From assembly GCF_039655775.1 (NCBI RefSeq), contig NZ_JBBYXJ010000001.1, positions 1 through 64,000 on the forward strand: a stretch of DNA of 64,000 nucleotides, in the 5' to 3' direction. Positions 35,460 to 44,237 of the stretch are shown piece by piece. The notes beneath the pieces are model-generated. The model did no database searches and was not told the DNA's origin. It was given only the letters and a program-made list of their open reading frames with translations. A program made the translations under genes and the position numbers. This DNA comes from Iodidimonas sp. SYSU 1G8 (GTDB taxonomy: Bacteria; Pseudomonadota; Alphaproteobacteria; SMXS01). Each line of letters starts with the position of its first letter. The stretch's first letter is position 1.

Positions 35460-36589
35460 AAGTCCGATGGCCAGAGAATCTGCCGTGAGGCGTCCCTGAC
35501 ATCCGTCAGACCGGTCAGGGCCACCGAGACATCCAGCTCGTTGCGGATGATGGACAACGCCTTGGCGACGCCCGTTTCGCCGCCCGCGGCCAGGCCATAG
35601 AGATGGGCGCGGCCCAGCAGACAGCCGCGCGCGCCCAAGGCGAGCGCCTTCAGAACGTCTTGCCCCGACCGCACGCCGCCATCGATGAACACTTCTCCCC
35701 GCCCGTCGACGGCCTCGACGACGCCGGGCAGGGCCGAGATGGTGGAGGCGGCGCTGTCCAGATGATTGCCGCCATGATTTGAGACGCTCACCGCGTCCGC
35801 GCCGCTATCCATGGCGAGACGGGCGTCCTCGCGATCACAGACGCCCTTCACGACCAGTTTCCCCGGCCAGATACCCCGAAGCCAGTCCAGATCCTTCCAC
35901 GTGACCGACGCGTCGAGCTGCGCGCCCACGTTCGGCAAGGTCGCGGGCACCTGCATCCGGCCCTCGAAATTATGGAACGCGACTTTCTTTCCCGTCAGGG
36001 TCCGCAGCACCCAGCGAGGACGTGACGCGAAATCGTAAATCGTGCGCGGCGTCATCTTCGGCGGCAGCGACATGCCGTTGCGGACCATCCGGCTCTGCAG
36101 CCCTGATACCGTCCAGGTCGTGGTCAGGACGAGCACCGGGCTCTTCGCGTCGGTTGCTCGCTCAACGAAGGATCGCACCAGTCCCCGGTCCTTGAGGATG
36201 CTGAACTGGAACCATACGGGTCCGACGGCCGCGGTCACTTCCTCCAGCGAGCACACCGACATCATGCCAAGGGTAAACGGAATACCTGCGGCCTTGGCGG
36301 CGCGCGCGGCATGAATCTCTCCATTCCCGCCCCACAGGACGCCGGAAAGGCCCGTTGGAGAAATCGCCGCCGGCATGGAGACAGGCTGGCCGACCATGGT
36401 CGTGGCCAGTGATCGGGACGACACGTCCTGCAACACGCGCTGGCGAAAGCGCAGTCTGCGGAAGTCGTCGCGGTTGGCGCGCAACGTCACTTCATCGAAG
36501 GCGGCGCCGTCGATGAAGTCGAATACCGGGCGCGGCAGTGCCCGGCGCGCCGCCTCGCGCAGATCGGCAATCGTGGCGATACGGTCCAT
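35456..36589 (-). CDS. FMN-dependent alpha-hydroxyacid oxidase-fold protein, MftD-like active site
   Basis: The 377-residue TIM-barrel protein has FMN-binding residues of the LldD/GOX family (SPTGLSGVL, VKGVCDREDARLA, DGGVRSG, LGRAHLYGLA). The active-site block reads SNHGGNHLD where lactate and glycolate oxidases have SNHGGRQLD, so the catalytic Arg is Asn (N275, His272 kept). The usual QLY is QFS, and the GRR loop is SGLQ. The SNHGGN pattern is what I recall for MftD (pre-mycofactocin synthase). ATG 36589 (GGGAGG upstream) is preferred. Other substrates than simple 2-hydroxyacids are likely. Confidence 0.8.
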   Translation of the reverse strand: MDRIATIADLREAARRALPRPVFDFIDGAAFDEVTLRANRDDFRRLRFRQRVLQDVSSRSLATTMVGQPVSMPAAISPTGLSGVLWGGNGEIHAARAAKAAGIPFTLGMMSVCSLEEVTAAVGPVWFQFSILKDRGLVRSFVERATDAKSPVLVLTTTWTVSGLQSRMVRNGMSLPPKMTPRTIYDFASRPRWVLRTLTGKKVAFHNFEGRMQVPATLPNVGAQLDASVTWKDLDWLRGIWPGKLVVKGVCDREDARLAMDSGADAVSVSNHGGNHLDSAASTISALPGVVEAVDGRGEVFIDGGVRSGQDVLKALALGARGCLLGRAHLYGLAAGGETGVAKALSIIRNELDVSVALTGLTDVRDASRQILWPSDF

Positions 36590-36768
36590 GCGCGTTTCCC
36601 TCCCCAAGACTCGCCTCGTGAGTATCGACGTGCACGGTGCGTCGCCGCAAGGGATTGCGCAACAGGCGTTGCATTTCCCCTCCGGCAGGCTTGAGGGGGT
36701 TTTCCTCCCATTGGCAAAGCGCGTGCCCGTGTCATTATGGGCGCTGGATCGAATGGGGAGTCTTGAGA

Positions 36769-37584
36769 ATGGAACAGTTGAACGGGCGTGTGGCGGTCAT
36801 CACCGGCGGCGCGAGCGGTATTGGTCTGGCGACCGCACGGCGCTTCGCGGACGAGGGGATGAAACTGGTTCTGGCCGATATCGAGCAGGCATCCCTCGAC
36901 CGGGCGGTCGCGGAATTCCGCGACCGCGACGTTCCCGTGATCGGCCTCAGGACCGATGTGGGCGAGCGCGCGCAGGTGCAGGCACTTGCCGACGCCGCTT
37001 GGGATGCCTTTGGTGCCGTGCATGTGTTGTTCAACAACGCGGGCGTGGCCGTCTACGGACCGGTGCAGGAGATGAAGCACGAAGATTGGGAGTGGTCGAT
37101 TCGCGTCAACCTCTGGGGCGTCATTCACGGCGTCGAAGCCTTCGTGCAGCGCATGCTGGATCAGGACGAGGAAGGCCACATCGTCAGCACGGCCTCATTC
37201 GCGGGTCTGGTGCCCAATAGCGGACTCGGCGTCTATTGCGTGACCAAGTACGGCGTCGTCGCGCTGTCGGAATGCCTCTATCGCGATCTTCGTGGCACAA
37301 AGCTCAGCGCGTCGGTTTTGTGTCCAATGCTGGTGAAAACCAATATTGGCGACAGCGCGCGCAACCGTCCCGAAGAACTTGGTGGATCGTCCATGGTGCG
37401 TAAACGCAATCAGGAAGAGCAGGAATCGCTGCAGGGCCGCACGCTTCAGGCGCCCGAGGTGGCCGATCGCGTGTTGCGCGCCATCAAGCGCCGCGAACTG
37501 TACATCATCACGCATGAAGAGAGCCGGGAGTTCGTGCGCCGCCGTTTCGAGCGCATCGATCGGTCGTTCGACGCTGTTTCCTGA
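36769..37584 (+). CDS. Short-chain dehydrogenase/reductase
   Basis: The 271-residue protein has the classical SDR core: GGASGIG (cofactor), LADI (Asp favouring NAD(H)), NNAGV, then the catalytic Ser (TASFAGL) and YCVTK (Tyr/Lys). The substrate loop (about 195-230) carries MLVKTNIGDSARNRPEE, so it is an NAD(H)-type SDR without a clear substrate. ATG 36769 is preceded by GGGGAG. It begins the block of uptake and catabolic genes to 47 kb and is followed by a TetR regulator. Confidence 0.9.
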   Translation: MEQLNGRVAVITGGASGIGLATARRFADEGMKLVLADIEQASLDRAVAEFRDRDVPVIGLRTDVGERAQVQALADAAWDAFGAVHVLFNNAGVAVYGPVQEMKHEDWEWSIRVNLWGVIHGVEAFVQRMLDQDEEGHIVSTASFAGLVPNSGLGVYCVTKYGVVALSECLYRDLRGTKLSASVLCPMLVKTNIGDSARNRPEELGGSSMVRKRNQEEQESLQGRTLQAPEVADRVLRAIKRRELYIITHEESREFVRRRFERIDRSFDAVS

Positions 37585-37774
37585 CTGCGGAAATAGGAGC
37601 AAACTCCAGTATTGATAATTCCAGCCCGCCCGATAGGCTGTAATCGAGAACGCGGTCAAAAGTCATATGTGCTGAATTTTTGTGGCAGCAATGCCCGGAT
37701 GACTGTGTTATACCTAAAGTCATGCGTGCTTGTCCAAGGGGGTCTTGGCGCACGTCACAAGGGACGGAGGCGAC

Positions 37775-38440
37775 ATGCAGCTCACATCGAATACGGGTCG
37801 GGGGCGCGCTCGTGAGGGCACGCGGCAGGCGGAAAAAAGCGATCAGACGCGGCGCCTGATCCTGGACGCGGTGATCGTCTGCCTTGCCGATCTTGGCTAT
37901 ACCAACACGACCATGACGGTGATCGCCAAGACAGCGGGCCTGTCCCGCGGGGCGATGCAGTATCATTTCGAGACCATGACCGACGTGTTGCGCGCCACCT
38001 TGGGGCACATCCAGCAGCTGCGCCTCGTGGCGCTCAGGCGGACGGCCGCGGAGGCCCCCAGAAGCGAGGGCGGGGATGGTTTCAGCCAGCGTGTGGAAGG
38101 CCTGTGGCGTTTTCTGTTCGATCCGGTGAGTGTGGCATTCTTCGAGATTTCCGTGGCGTCGCGGACGGATCACGACCTTGCCGCCCTCATGCGACAGGCG
38201 CATCAGTCCTTCTGGGACGAATGGGTCGCCACGGCACTTGAGGCGTTTCCCGAGTGGCAGGGGCGACAGTCCGATCTCGAACTGGCCTGTGGTCTGGCCC
38301 ACACATTGCTTGAAGGCCTGGCCCTGCAGCAGCTGACCCATCAGGGCAGCCCGGTGCGTGGGGAAGTCCTGAAGACCTACCTGATCGACCGCGTCCGCGA
38401 AATCTTCGAACACGGCGCACCGGGCGCGTCTCGTAACTAG
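37775..38440 (+). CDS. TetR/AcrR-family transcriptional regulator
   Basis: The 221-residue protein has a TetR HTH at about 30-75: RRLILDAVIVCLADLGYTNTTMTVIAKTAG with LSRGAMQYHFETMTD. The C-terminal ligand domain is helical (VAFFEISVASRTDHDLAALM). ATG 37775 has GGAGG four bases upstream. It sits between an SDR and a TonB-dependent receptor, so it probably controls this locus. An ACCAACCGGT-type palindrome at 42661-42674 is a candidate target. Confidence 0.88.
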   Translation: MQLTSNTGRGRAREGTRQAEKSDQTRRLILDAVIVCLADLGYTNTTMTVIAKTAGLSRGAMQYHFETMTDVLRATLGHIQQLRLVALRRTAAEAPRSEGGDGFSQRVEGLWRFLFDPVSVAFFEISVASRTDHDLAALMRQAHQSFWDEWVATALEAFPEWQGRQSDLELACGLAHTLLEGLALQQLTHQGSPVRGEVLKTYLIDRVREIFEHGAPGASRN

Positions 38441-38639
38441 TGGGTCGCCTCCGTTGCCGACTGCCTCGGTGCATCTCAGGGCATAATAAAATCATCTTTG
38501 ATTAACTTTACGTTGATCCGACGCTTCAACAGTGAAATGTTACCATCCAGTACGGTGCGCTCAATGGGCGCCGTCAGGCGGCCTGCAAGAGCCGTGACGG
38601 GGGAGACAACCCCCACTCTGAAACGGATGGGGAAGATTT

Positions 38640-41054
38640 ATGAGAGGGTTTATTTTAGCTGCGGCCGCATCGGCCGCGATTTCCGGTGCGCCGAATGTGG
38701 CTCACGCTCAGGTACAGGAGGCGGCGTCCCTCGAAGGGAGACGGCTCGAAGAGGTGGTGAGCACCGCCCGCAAGCGGGAAGAGGCCGCGCAGACCGTACC
38801 GATCCCGACAACGACACTCAGCCAGGAGTTCATCGAGAACAAGTTCGAGACCGACCTTTCCGATCTCGATAAATACGCGCCAAACGTCGAGCTGGGCGGC
38901 ATCGATTTCACTGGCGGCGGGCTGTCCGCCAGTATCCGCGGTGTCAGCTTCAGCGATCTCGAGAAGAGCTTCGAGCCCGCCGTTGGTGTCGCGATCGATG
39001 GCGTTTTCATGGGCTCCAATTCCGGCGTTCTGATCGACATGTTCGACATCGAGCAGGTCGAGATCCTCCGCGGTCCTCAGGGCACGCTGTTCGGAAGAAA
39101 CACCATTGGCGGCGTCATCAACATTCGCAAGGCGCGGCCGACAGGCGAGTTCGGCGCCAAACTCGGCATCCGCTATGGCAGCAGCAATCGCCAGGATTAC
39201 AAGCTGTCGCTGAACGTGCCCATCATCGAGGGTATCCTCGCGGGCAAGGTGACGGCGCTCATCAACAAGGATAATCAGTTCACCCGCAACATCTACAGTG
39301 GCAAGCACGAGGACGGACAGGATGTAACGTCCATCGCCACCAAGCTGTTGTTCACGCCGAACGACAACTTCGAAGCACTGTTCAGCTTCGAATACCTGCA
39401 TGACCGCTCCGAGTTTGAGGGCGCCGTCAACCTCACTCTGGACGAGGCGGGTATCGTCGCGGCCTTGTCCAATGATCCCAATCGGGTCGGGCGGACCACG
39501 TTCTGCACCCTGTTCGGCGCGATCCCGACGGTCACGGGCGGGGGCGCGGGCTGTGCCGCTGCCTCGTACGACTACGCCAGGGCCAACAAGTTCAAGGTGT
39601 CCTTCACCCCGCCAGGCATTCCGTTCAAGAGCTACATCGACAGCGTCTTTACCGCGCTGGAGATGAATTGGGACCTTGGCGACTACCGGATCTCGTCGAT
39701 CACCGGGTACAAGGACCAGGACGAACTGCTGGACGAGGAGAACACGGGGTCGCCGTTCGCCGGCCTGCCGTTCCTGCCATTCACGGACCAGACCGGCCTT
39801 GCGCGCGCTGTCCGGACCCAGACATCCTGGCAGTTCAGCCAGGAGTTACGCGTTGCCAGCAACTTCGACGGTCCGTTCAATTTCGTCGCGGGCGCGTATT
39901 TCTATAAGTCTCACTATAATCTCGACCCTCAGGTATTCGGCGTTTTCGGCGGGCTGGCGCAGAAGTTCGAGACCGAGCAGACATCGCAGTCCTACGCCCT
40001 GTTCGCCGAGGCCAATTACAACATGACCGACAAGCTGCGCTTCACCGGCGGGTTACGCTATACCTGGGACAAGAAACACTTCATCACCAATACCTTCGAT
40101 ACCGCCGGCGTGCCGTTCGACTTTCCGGCGGTCCAGTCGCAAGTGTTCCCGTCGCTGGACTATGATGGCGACGGCATTCCCGACTGGCCCATCGACGAAC
40201 GCGCCAACTGGTCCGAACCGACATGGCGGGCGGGTATCGACTATCAGTTCACCAACGACCTGATGGCGTACTTCATGTACTCCCGTGGCTATCGGGCTGG
40301 CGGCTTCAACGGTCGCTGCGCCACGCCGTCGGCGTGCAATACGCCCTACGACCCCGAAATCGTGGACAACTTCGAACTGGGCTTCAAATCCGACTGGTTC
40401 GACAACCGCCTGCGGTTCAACATGTCGGCGTTCTACCTCCAGTATGACGACAAGCAGGAAGAGGTGCTGACGCCCTCGCCGAATGGTCTCGCCACCGAAA
40501 CCAAGGTGCAGAATGCCGCCAGCGTCACCGTCAAGGGCGTCGAGATGGAATTCCAGGCGCTGCCGGCCGATTGGCTCAACGTCTACGGGTCGGCGGGCTA
40601 CATGCGTTCGCGCTACAAGGAATACCTGGTGTTCGATCCGGCGGCGAACGACTTCGTCGATGTCAGCGCGACGGCGCGTCTCCGCTCGGCCCCCAAGTGG
40701 AACTTCAACGTGGGCGCCGACTTCATGGTCAATGTCGGCAACAGCGGCCTGGTGACGTTCAATGCCAACTACAAGTGGACCGACGAGTTCTTCTCCTCGC
40801 CCTTCGCCGATCCGGTTGGTGACCTGACCGGCTGGTACCGTGAGGTTATTTCTGCATACGGGCAGGCGGATTTCTCGCTCAATTACAAAGGGCCGCTTTT
40901 CGGTAGCTCGGCGGAATACAACCTGTCGCTCTTCCTCAAAAACGCGTTCCACGGCGGCGGCCGCATCGGGCGCGTTCTCGATGCCGGACCATTCTTCTTC
41001 GGCTCGCTGCAGCCGGGCCGGATTTGGGGCATCGAGTTCAACGTCGCTATTTAG
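38640..41054 (+). CDS. TonB-dependent outer-membrane receptor
   Basis: The 804-residue protein has a signal peptide (1-23, cut after VAHA). A TonB-box region follows (LEEVVSTARKREEAAQ), then the plug with PAVGVAIDGVFMG and VEILRGPQGTLFGRNTIGGVINI. The 22-strand barrel ends in an aromatic strand (RIWGIEFNVAI). Plug motifs match sphingomonad-type receptors for organic substrates rather than a typical siderophore receptor. Its position near a carotenoid oxygenase suggests uptake of a hydrophobic or aromatic compound. A strong terminator follows. Confidence 0.93.
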   Translation: MRGFILAAAASAAISGAPNVAHAQVQEAASLEGRRLEEVVSTARKREEAAQTVPIPTTTLSQEFIENKFETDLSDLDKYAPNVELGGIDFTGGGLSASIRGVSFSDLEKSFEPAVGVAIDGVFMGSNSGVLIDMFDIEQVEILRGPQGTLFGRNTIGGVINIRKARPTGEFGAKLGIRYGSSNRQDYKLSLNVPIIEGILAGKVTALINKDNQFTRNIYSGKHEDGQDVTSIATKLLFTPNDNFEALFSFEYLHDRSEFEGAVNLTLDEAGIVAALSNDPNRVGRTTFCTLFGAIPTVTGGGAGCAAASYDYARANKFKVSFTPPGIPFKSYIDSVFTALEMNWDLGDYRISSITGYKDQDELLDEENTGSPFAGLPFLPFTDQTGLARAVRTQTSWQFSQELRVASNFDGPFNFVAGAYFYKSHYNLDPQVFGVFGGLAQKFETEQTSQSYALFAEANYNMTDKLRFTGGLRYTWDKKHFITNTFDTAGVPFDFPAVQSQVFPSLDYDGDGIPDWPIDERANWSEPTWRAGIDYQFTNDLMAYFMYSRGYRAGGFNGRCATPSACNTPYDPEIVDNFELGFKSDWFDNRLRFNMSAFYLQYDDKQEEVLTPSPNGLATETKVQNAASVTVKGVEMEFQALPADWLNVYGSAGYMRSRYKEYLVFDPAANDFVDVSATARLRSAPKWNFNVGADFMVNVGNSGLVTFNANYKWTDEFFSSPFADPVGDLTGWYREVISAYGQADFSLNYKGPLFGSSAEYNLSLFLKNAFHGGGRIGRVLDAGPFFFGSLQPGRIWGIEFNVAI

Positions 41055-41092
41055 GGACCTCGACGCGCGGCTCTCCCCTGTGCCAGCGCGAT

Positions 41093-41124
41093 GGCCGCCC
41101 GGAGTGATCCGGGCGGCCTTTTTT
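41093..41124 (+). terminator. Rho-independent terminator of the TonB receptor gene
   Basis: A GC-rich 10-bp stem (GGCCGCCCGG with CCGGGCGGCC) with a six-base loop is followed by six T residues. It lies 38 bases after the receptor stop. Confidence 0.92.
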
Positions 41125-41148
41125 CATGGAGCCGCTTGCCGGAAATGA

Positions 41149-41180
41149 GAAGGGCGGCGCCATCGCTGACGCCGCCCTTC
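41149..41180 (-). terminator. Hairpin terminator for the minus-strand carotenoid oxygenase gene
   Basis: An 11-bp perfect stem (GAAGGGCGGCG with CGCCGCCCTTC) with a ten-base loop lies 22 bases beyond the oxygenase stop. The downstream U-tract on the minus strand is weak (TCATTTCC), so strength is uncertain. With the previous element it separates two convergent transcripts. Confidence 0.6.
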
Positions 41181-41202
41181 TGAAAGATGGAGACTGTCCG
41201 CT

Positions 41203-42615
41203 TTATCGGGCGCCTACCCAAGCCGCGTGGAAGCCGAACGGCACACGGTGCGGGATCGCGATACGGGCGACCGGCTCACCGTCGAAGTTCCGGGCATCGA
41301 TCACCACGCACTCGCTGGACCGCGTGTTCTCGTCCCACACGAAGGTGATGACATAGCCGTCATCTTCGGCCGTGGCTCCCTGGATCGGCGCGAACACGCC
41401 TTCGCCGCCGAAGCGGCCAGGGCCGAAGTCGTGAACCTGGGTCTTGCCGGTCGCGTAATCGTGTTTCAACAGGGCATCGAACATGGCGCCGTGCCTGTCG
41501 TCGAAACGCGCCGAATAGATGTAGCGGCTCTTGCGCCCGGCATACTGGTCGTTGATCCGGGTAAAGTCGGAATGGTTCCGGTCGAGCGGGCGCTCGGTGA
41601 CGGCCCCTGTCTTCATGTTCAGCCGCCATTCGTAGAGAACGCCGGTCATGGACTCGCTGCTGCCCTCATCCATGTTATCGGCCGCCCCGATCACGTCGGT
41701 TGTTTCCGCGCGAGAGGCGAGCACCACTACCTCGTCGCCGTCCTCCCACGCATTGGCCGTGTGAAAGGCGAAGCCGGTGGCGACATCGAACCACTTCACG
41801 TCCCTGTCACCGCCCATGCGCGGAACCACACCGATCCGTGTCCCATTCGTCGGTTCCCAGGCGAGCACCCGCCCTCCTTGCATCGCCCGCATGATGTCGA
41901 AGGTCAGCGGCATGTCGAGGAAAACGGTGTACTGCTCGGTGATCGCGCAATCGTGCATCATCACACCCTTGGGAATACTGATCGGGCTCGTGTGCACGAT
42001 CTCGCCGGACGGATCGACGACGCTGTAGCTCACGAAAGGCGGCATCGGCGCATAGCCGAAGGTCATCATCTCGCCGGTCGCCGGGTCCACCTTGGGATGG
42101 GCGGTGAAGGCGTGCCGCAGCCTGCCATTGAAGTCGACCTTGCCGATCGTATCCAGCTCGGGAATCGCGATCTCGTGCGGCTCGCCGCCTTCCCACAAGG
42201 CATAGACCCGGCCGTTATGCTCAACCAGCGCCGTATTCGCGGCATTTTTGGAAATGCCTCCTTCCGGCGGTGCGTTGGGCGGGCCGGCCATGCGCGCCTT
42301 GATTCCCCGCCAGATCCAGCTGCCCTTGGCCTGCTCCTTCAGGAAGCCCTCCGTCCTGACATATCGGTTGCGATAGGTCGCCTGTCCGTTGCTGAATTCG
42401 ACGCCATGGAGCATGCCGTCGCCATCGAACCAGTGATACTCGAACACGTCCGGGATGAATTGCGGGTTAGGGCCGATTCTGAGAAAACTACCGTTCAAAT
42501 CCTCCGGAATCTGTCCGGCGACCGTGAGATCCCGGGCCGTATGCTCCTCCCGCACCGGAGCGAAATTGCCGCTCAGGAAATAGTTGAATGGCTCCGATTT
42601 AAGCTGGGTCGACAT
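41203..42615 (-). CDS. Carotenoid oxygenase (RPE65 / lignostilbene dioxygenase family)
   Basis: The 470-residue seven-bladed propeller has the four iron ligands H173 (AHPK), H221 (MMHD), H285 (FHTAN) and H463 (GFHA). The Lys in ISKNAANTA (K123) and Tyr in ATYRNRYV (Y81) are in positions I associate with stilbene-cleaving members (NOV1/LSD). They are not proof of substrate. The family cleaves a double bond in apocarotenoids or lignin-derived stilbenes. A strong GGGGGAGG site precedes the ATG. It belongs to the predicted catabolic locus. Confidence 0.9.
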   Translation of the reverse strand: MSTQLKSEPFNYFLSGNFAPVREEHTARDLTVAGQIPEDLNGSFLRIGPNPQFIPDVFEYHWFDGDGMLHGVEFSNGQATYRNRYVRTEGFLKEQAKGSWIWRGIKARMAGPPNAPPEGGISKNAANTALVEHNGRVYALWEGGEPHEIAIPELDTIGKVDFNGRLRHAFTAHPKVDPATGEMMTFGYAPMPPFVSYSVVDPSGEIVHTSPISIPKGVMMHDCAITEQYTVFLDMPLTFDIMRAMQGGRVLAWEPTNGTRIGVVPRMGGDRDVKWFDVATGFAFHTANAWEDGDEVVVLASRAETTDVIGAADNMDEGSSESMTGVLYEWRLNMKTGAVTERPLDRNHSDFTRINDQYAGRKSRYIYSARFDDRHGAMFDALLKHDYATGKTQVHDFGPGRFGGEGVFAPIQGATAEDDGYVITFVWDENTRSSECVVIDARNFDGEPVARIAIPHRVPFGFHAAWVGAR

Positions 42616-42660
42616 GGCGACCTCCCCCGTTTGTACATGGAAAAGGGGATTTTAGGCCTA

Positions 42661-42674
42661 TTACCAACCGGTAA
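42661..42674. promoter_or_regulatory. Palindrome of TetR-operator type between oxygenase and reductase genes
   Basis: TTACCAACCGGTAA is a TTACC-N4-GGTAA inverted repeat with an ACC...GGT core like many TetR-family operators. It lies 45 bases upstream of the oxygenase start, between that gene and the CurA-like reductase gene. Both are on the minus strand, so it is in the promoter region of the oxygenase. The cognate regulator could be the TetR gene at 37775, but no second copy was found there. Confidence 0.4.
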
Positions 42675-42687
42675 CAATCGAATTCGG

Positions 42688-43677
42688 CTATCTGACGTCG
42701 ACTATCAGCTTGCCGAAATTCTCTCCGGAAAACAGCTTGGCGAAGGCGGCGGGCGTGTTCTCGATGCCGGTGACAATGGTTTCGCGATATTTGAGTTTGC
42801 CGTCACGGAGCCACGCCGCAGCCTCGTCGATGTACTCTTGAATCTCGGCGGCGTGGTCACGGACGGAAAATCCTCGCATGTTCAGCCGCTTATTGATGAA
42901 GTCCAGGATGTTGGGCACGCAGGGTTGCGGCGCTCGCTGATATTGCGAGATGGCCCCGCAGATCAGGATACGTCCGCCCAGACGCATGTTCCGAAACACG
43001 GCGTCGAACACAGCGCCGCCGACATTCTCATAATCCACGTCGATTCCTTCGGGACATGCCGCTGAAACGGCGGCGGTCAGGTTCGATGCGGTCCGATGAT
43101 TGAAGGCGGCGTCAAAGCCTAGCTCGTCGGTGAGCCAGGCGACCTTGTCGTCGGTACCGGCGCAGCCTGCGACACGGAGTCCCCGAATCTTGCCGATCTG
43201 ACCCGCCATGGAGCCGACAGCACCGGACGCGGCCGAGACGAACAGCGTCTCGCCGGCAGTCAGGGCGCCGTAATGTTTTAGTCCCGACCAAGCGGTCAGA
43301 CCGGTGAAGCCAAGGGCGCCGAGATAGGCCGATGCCGGCGCGACATTGATGTTCACGTGGCGGGCCGCGGTCCCCTCGACGACGGAAATCTGTTCCCAGC
43401 GGCCCATGGCGAAAACCCAGTCGCCTTCCTTGAAGTCGGGATGCCGCGACGCCCATATCTGTCCGACCACGCGGCCCTCCAGCGGGCGTCCGATCATCTC
43501 GGGCGTATTGAGTATATTGCGCATGTAAGGATCGAGCGACAGATAGTGGTTCCGGATCGCCACCTGTCCCGGAAGAGGGTCAGCAACTTCGGCGGAAATT
43601 ATTTTGAAGGAGTCGGCACTAACGCCGCCATTGGGGCGTTCTGCGTACACGACCTGTATGGTAGTCGGGTGTGACAT
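42688..43677 (-). CDS. CurA/PTGR-like NADP-dependent reductase (MDR family)
   Basis: The 329-residue zinc-free MDR has GALGFTGLTAWSGL, the nucleotide-binding AASGAVGSMAGQIGKIRGLRVAG, and the family motif YENVGG. These mark the prostaglandin reductase/CurA group of enone (alkenal) reductases that use NADPH. The ATG at 43677 gives the family's usual SHPTTIQVVYAERP start. It is upstream of the oxygenase on the same strand with a 72-base gap; substrates may be enones arising from the pathway. Confidence 0.88.
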   Translation of the reverse strand: MSHPTTIQVVYAERPNGGVSADSFKIISAEVADPLPGQVAIRNHYLSLDPYMRNILNTPEMIGRPLEGRVVGQIWASRHPDFKEGDWVFAMGRWEQISVVEGTAARHVNINVAPASAYLGALGFTGLTAWSGLKHYGALTAGETLFVSAASGAVGSMAGQIGKIRGLRVAGCAGTDDKVAWLTDELGFDAAFNHRTASNLTAAVSAACPEGIDVDYENVGGAVFDAVFRNMRLGGRILICGAISQYQRAPQPCVPNILDFINKRLNMRGFSVRDHAAEIQEYIDEAAAWLRDGKLKYRETIVTGIENTPAAFAKLFSGENFGKLIVDVR

Positions 43678-43753
43678 GCGTTCTCCGTCGCCTCGGGTCT
43701 GAAGGGTGTGGCATTTGGACCGGCAGCAAGCCGGTCTGTAAAGGAGTAAAAAA

Positions 43754-44026
43754 ATGAAGTTCTCGACCTTGATTGCGGCGGTGGCCCTCGTTGGCGGTTT
43801 GGCGGTCGCTGGTTGCGACTCGAATGACGGCCCGATGGAAGAAACCGGCGAAAAGATGGACAACGCAGCCGAAGAAACCAAGGACGCGATGCAGGACGCG
43901 CATGAGGATGCGGGTGATGCCGTCGAAGACGCCGGCGACCGTATCGAAGACGCGACGGACAACGCCGACCCGGCGACCGAAGCGGCAGGTGACCGCATTG
44001 AGGATCAGACCGACAAGGCTGACTAA
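43754..44026 (+). CDS. Small lipoprotein with apolipoprotein-like acidic repeats
   Basis: The 90-residue protein has a signal peptide with lipobox VAGC (Cys at residue 21). The mature part is acidic and Glu/Asp/Ala-rich, with repeats such as AGDAVEDAGDRIEDATDNAD, predicted helical and amphipathic. The sequence resembles small lipoproteins of the DUF3618/Apo-like helical type seen in sphingomonads. It has its own bidirectional terminator downstream. The function is unknown. Confidence 0.8.
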   Translation: MKFSTLIAAVALVGGLAVAGCDSNDGPMEETGEKMDNAAEETKDAMQDAHEDAGDAVEDAGDRIEDATDNADPATEAAGDRIEDQTDKAD

Positions 44027-44046
44027 GTCGCCTGTCGCAAGAATAA

Positions 44047-44074
44047 AAGGGCGCACCGAGGTGCGCCCTTTTTT
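44047..44074 (+). terminator. Bidirectional rho-independent terminator
   Basis: An 11-bp stem (AAGGGCGCACC with GGTGCGCCCTT, GAG loop region) is followed by six T on the plus strand. On the minus strand it is followed by TTTTATTC. It can terminate both the small lipoprotein gene and the leftward MFS gene ending at 44238. Confidence 0.9.
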
Positions 44075-44237
44075 CGATCCGCGTGGCATGCCGAAAAAAG
44101 GCATCCAGATGAAGCCCGGGCTTTTTAAAGCCCTGCTTCCGCGCATCAGCCGATACCCAATCTGCCCCCGAACGCGCTGAGCAACAACCTAGCTGCTTCC
44201 GTAGGATTAGCCGTCCCGGGCGCGGCGGTGTCTTGCC

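Noticed and set aside
35456-36589. Plain lactate dehydrogenase (lldD) call
   Set aside because: The catalytic Arg, the substrate-binding Tyr and the GRR loop are replaced, so the simple name would mislead.
41227-43065. 612-codon plus-strand frame across oxygenase and reductase genes
   Set aside because: Crosses two real minus-strand genes and their intergenic gap; no ribosome site or motif.
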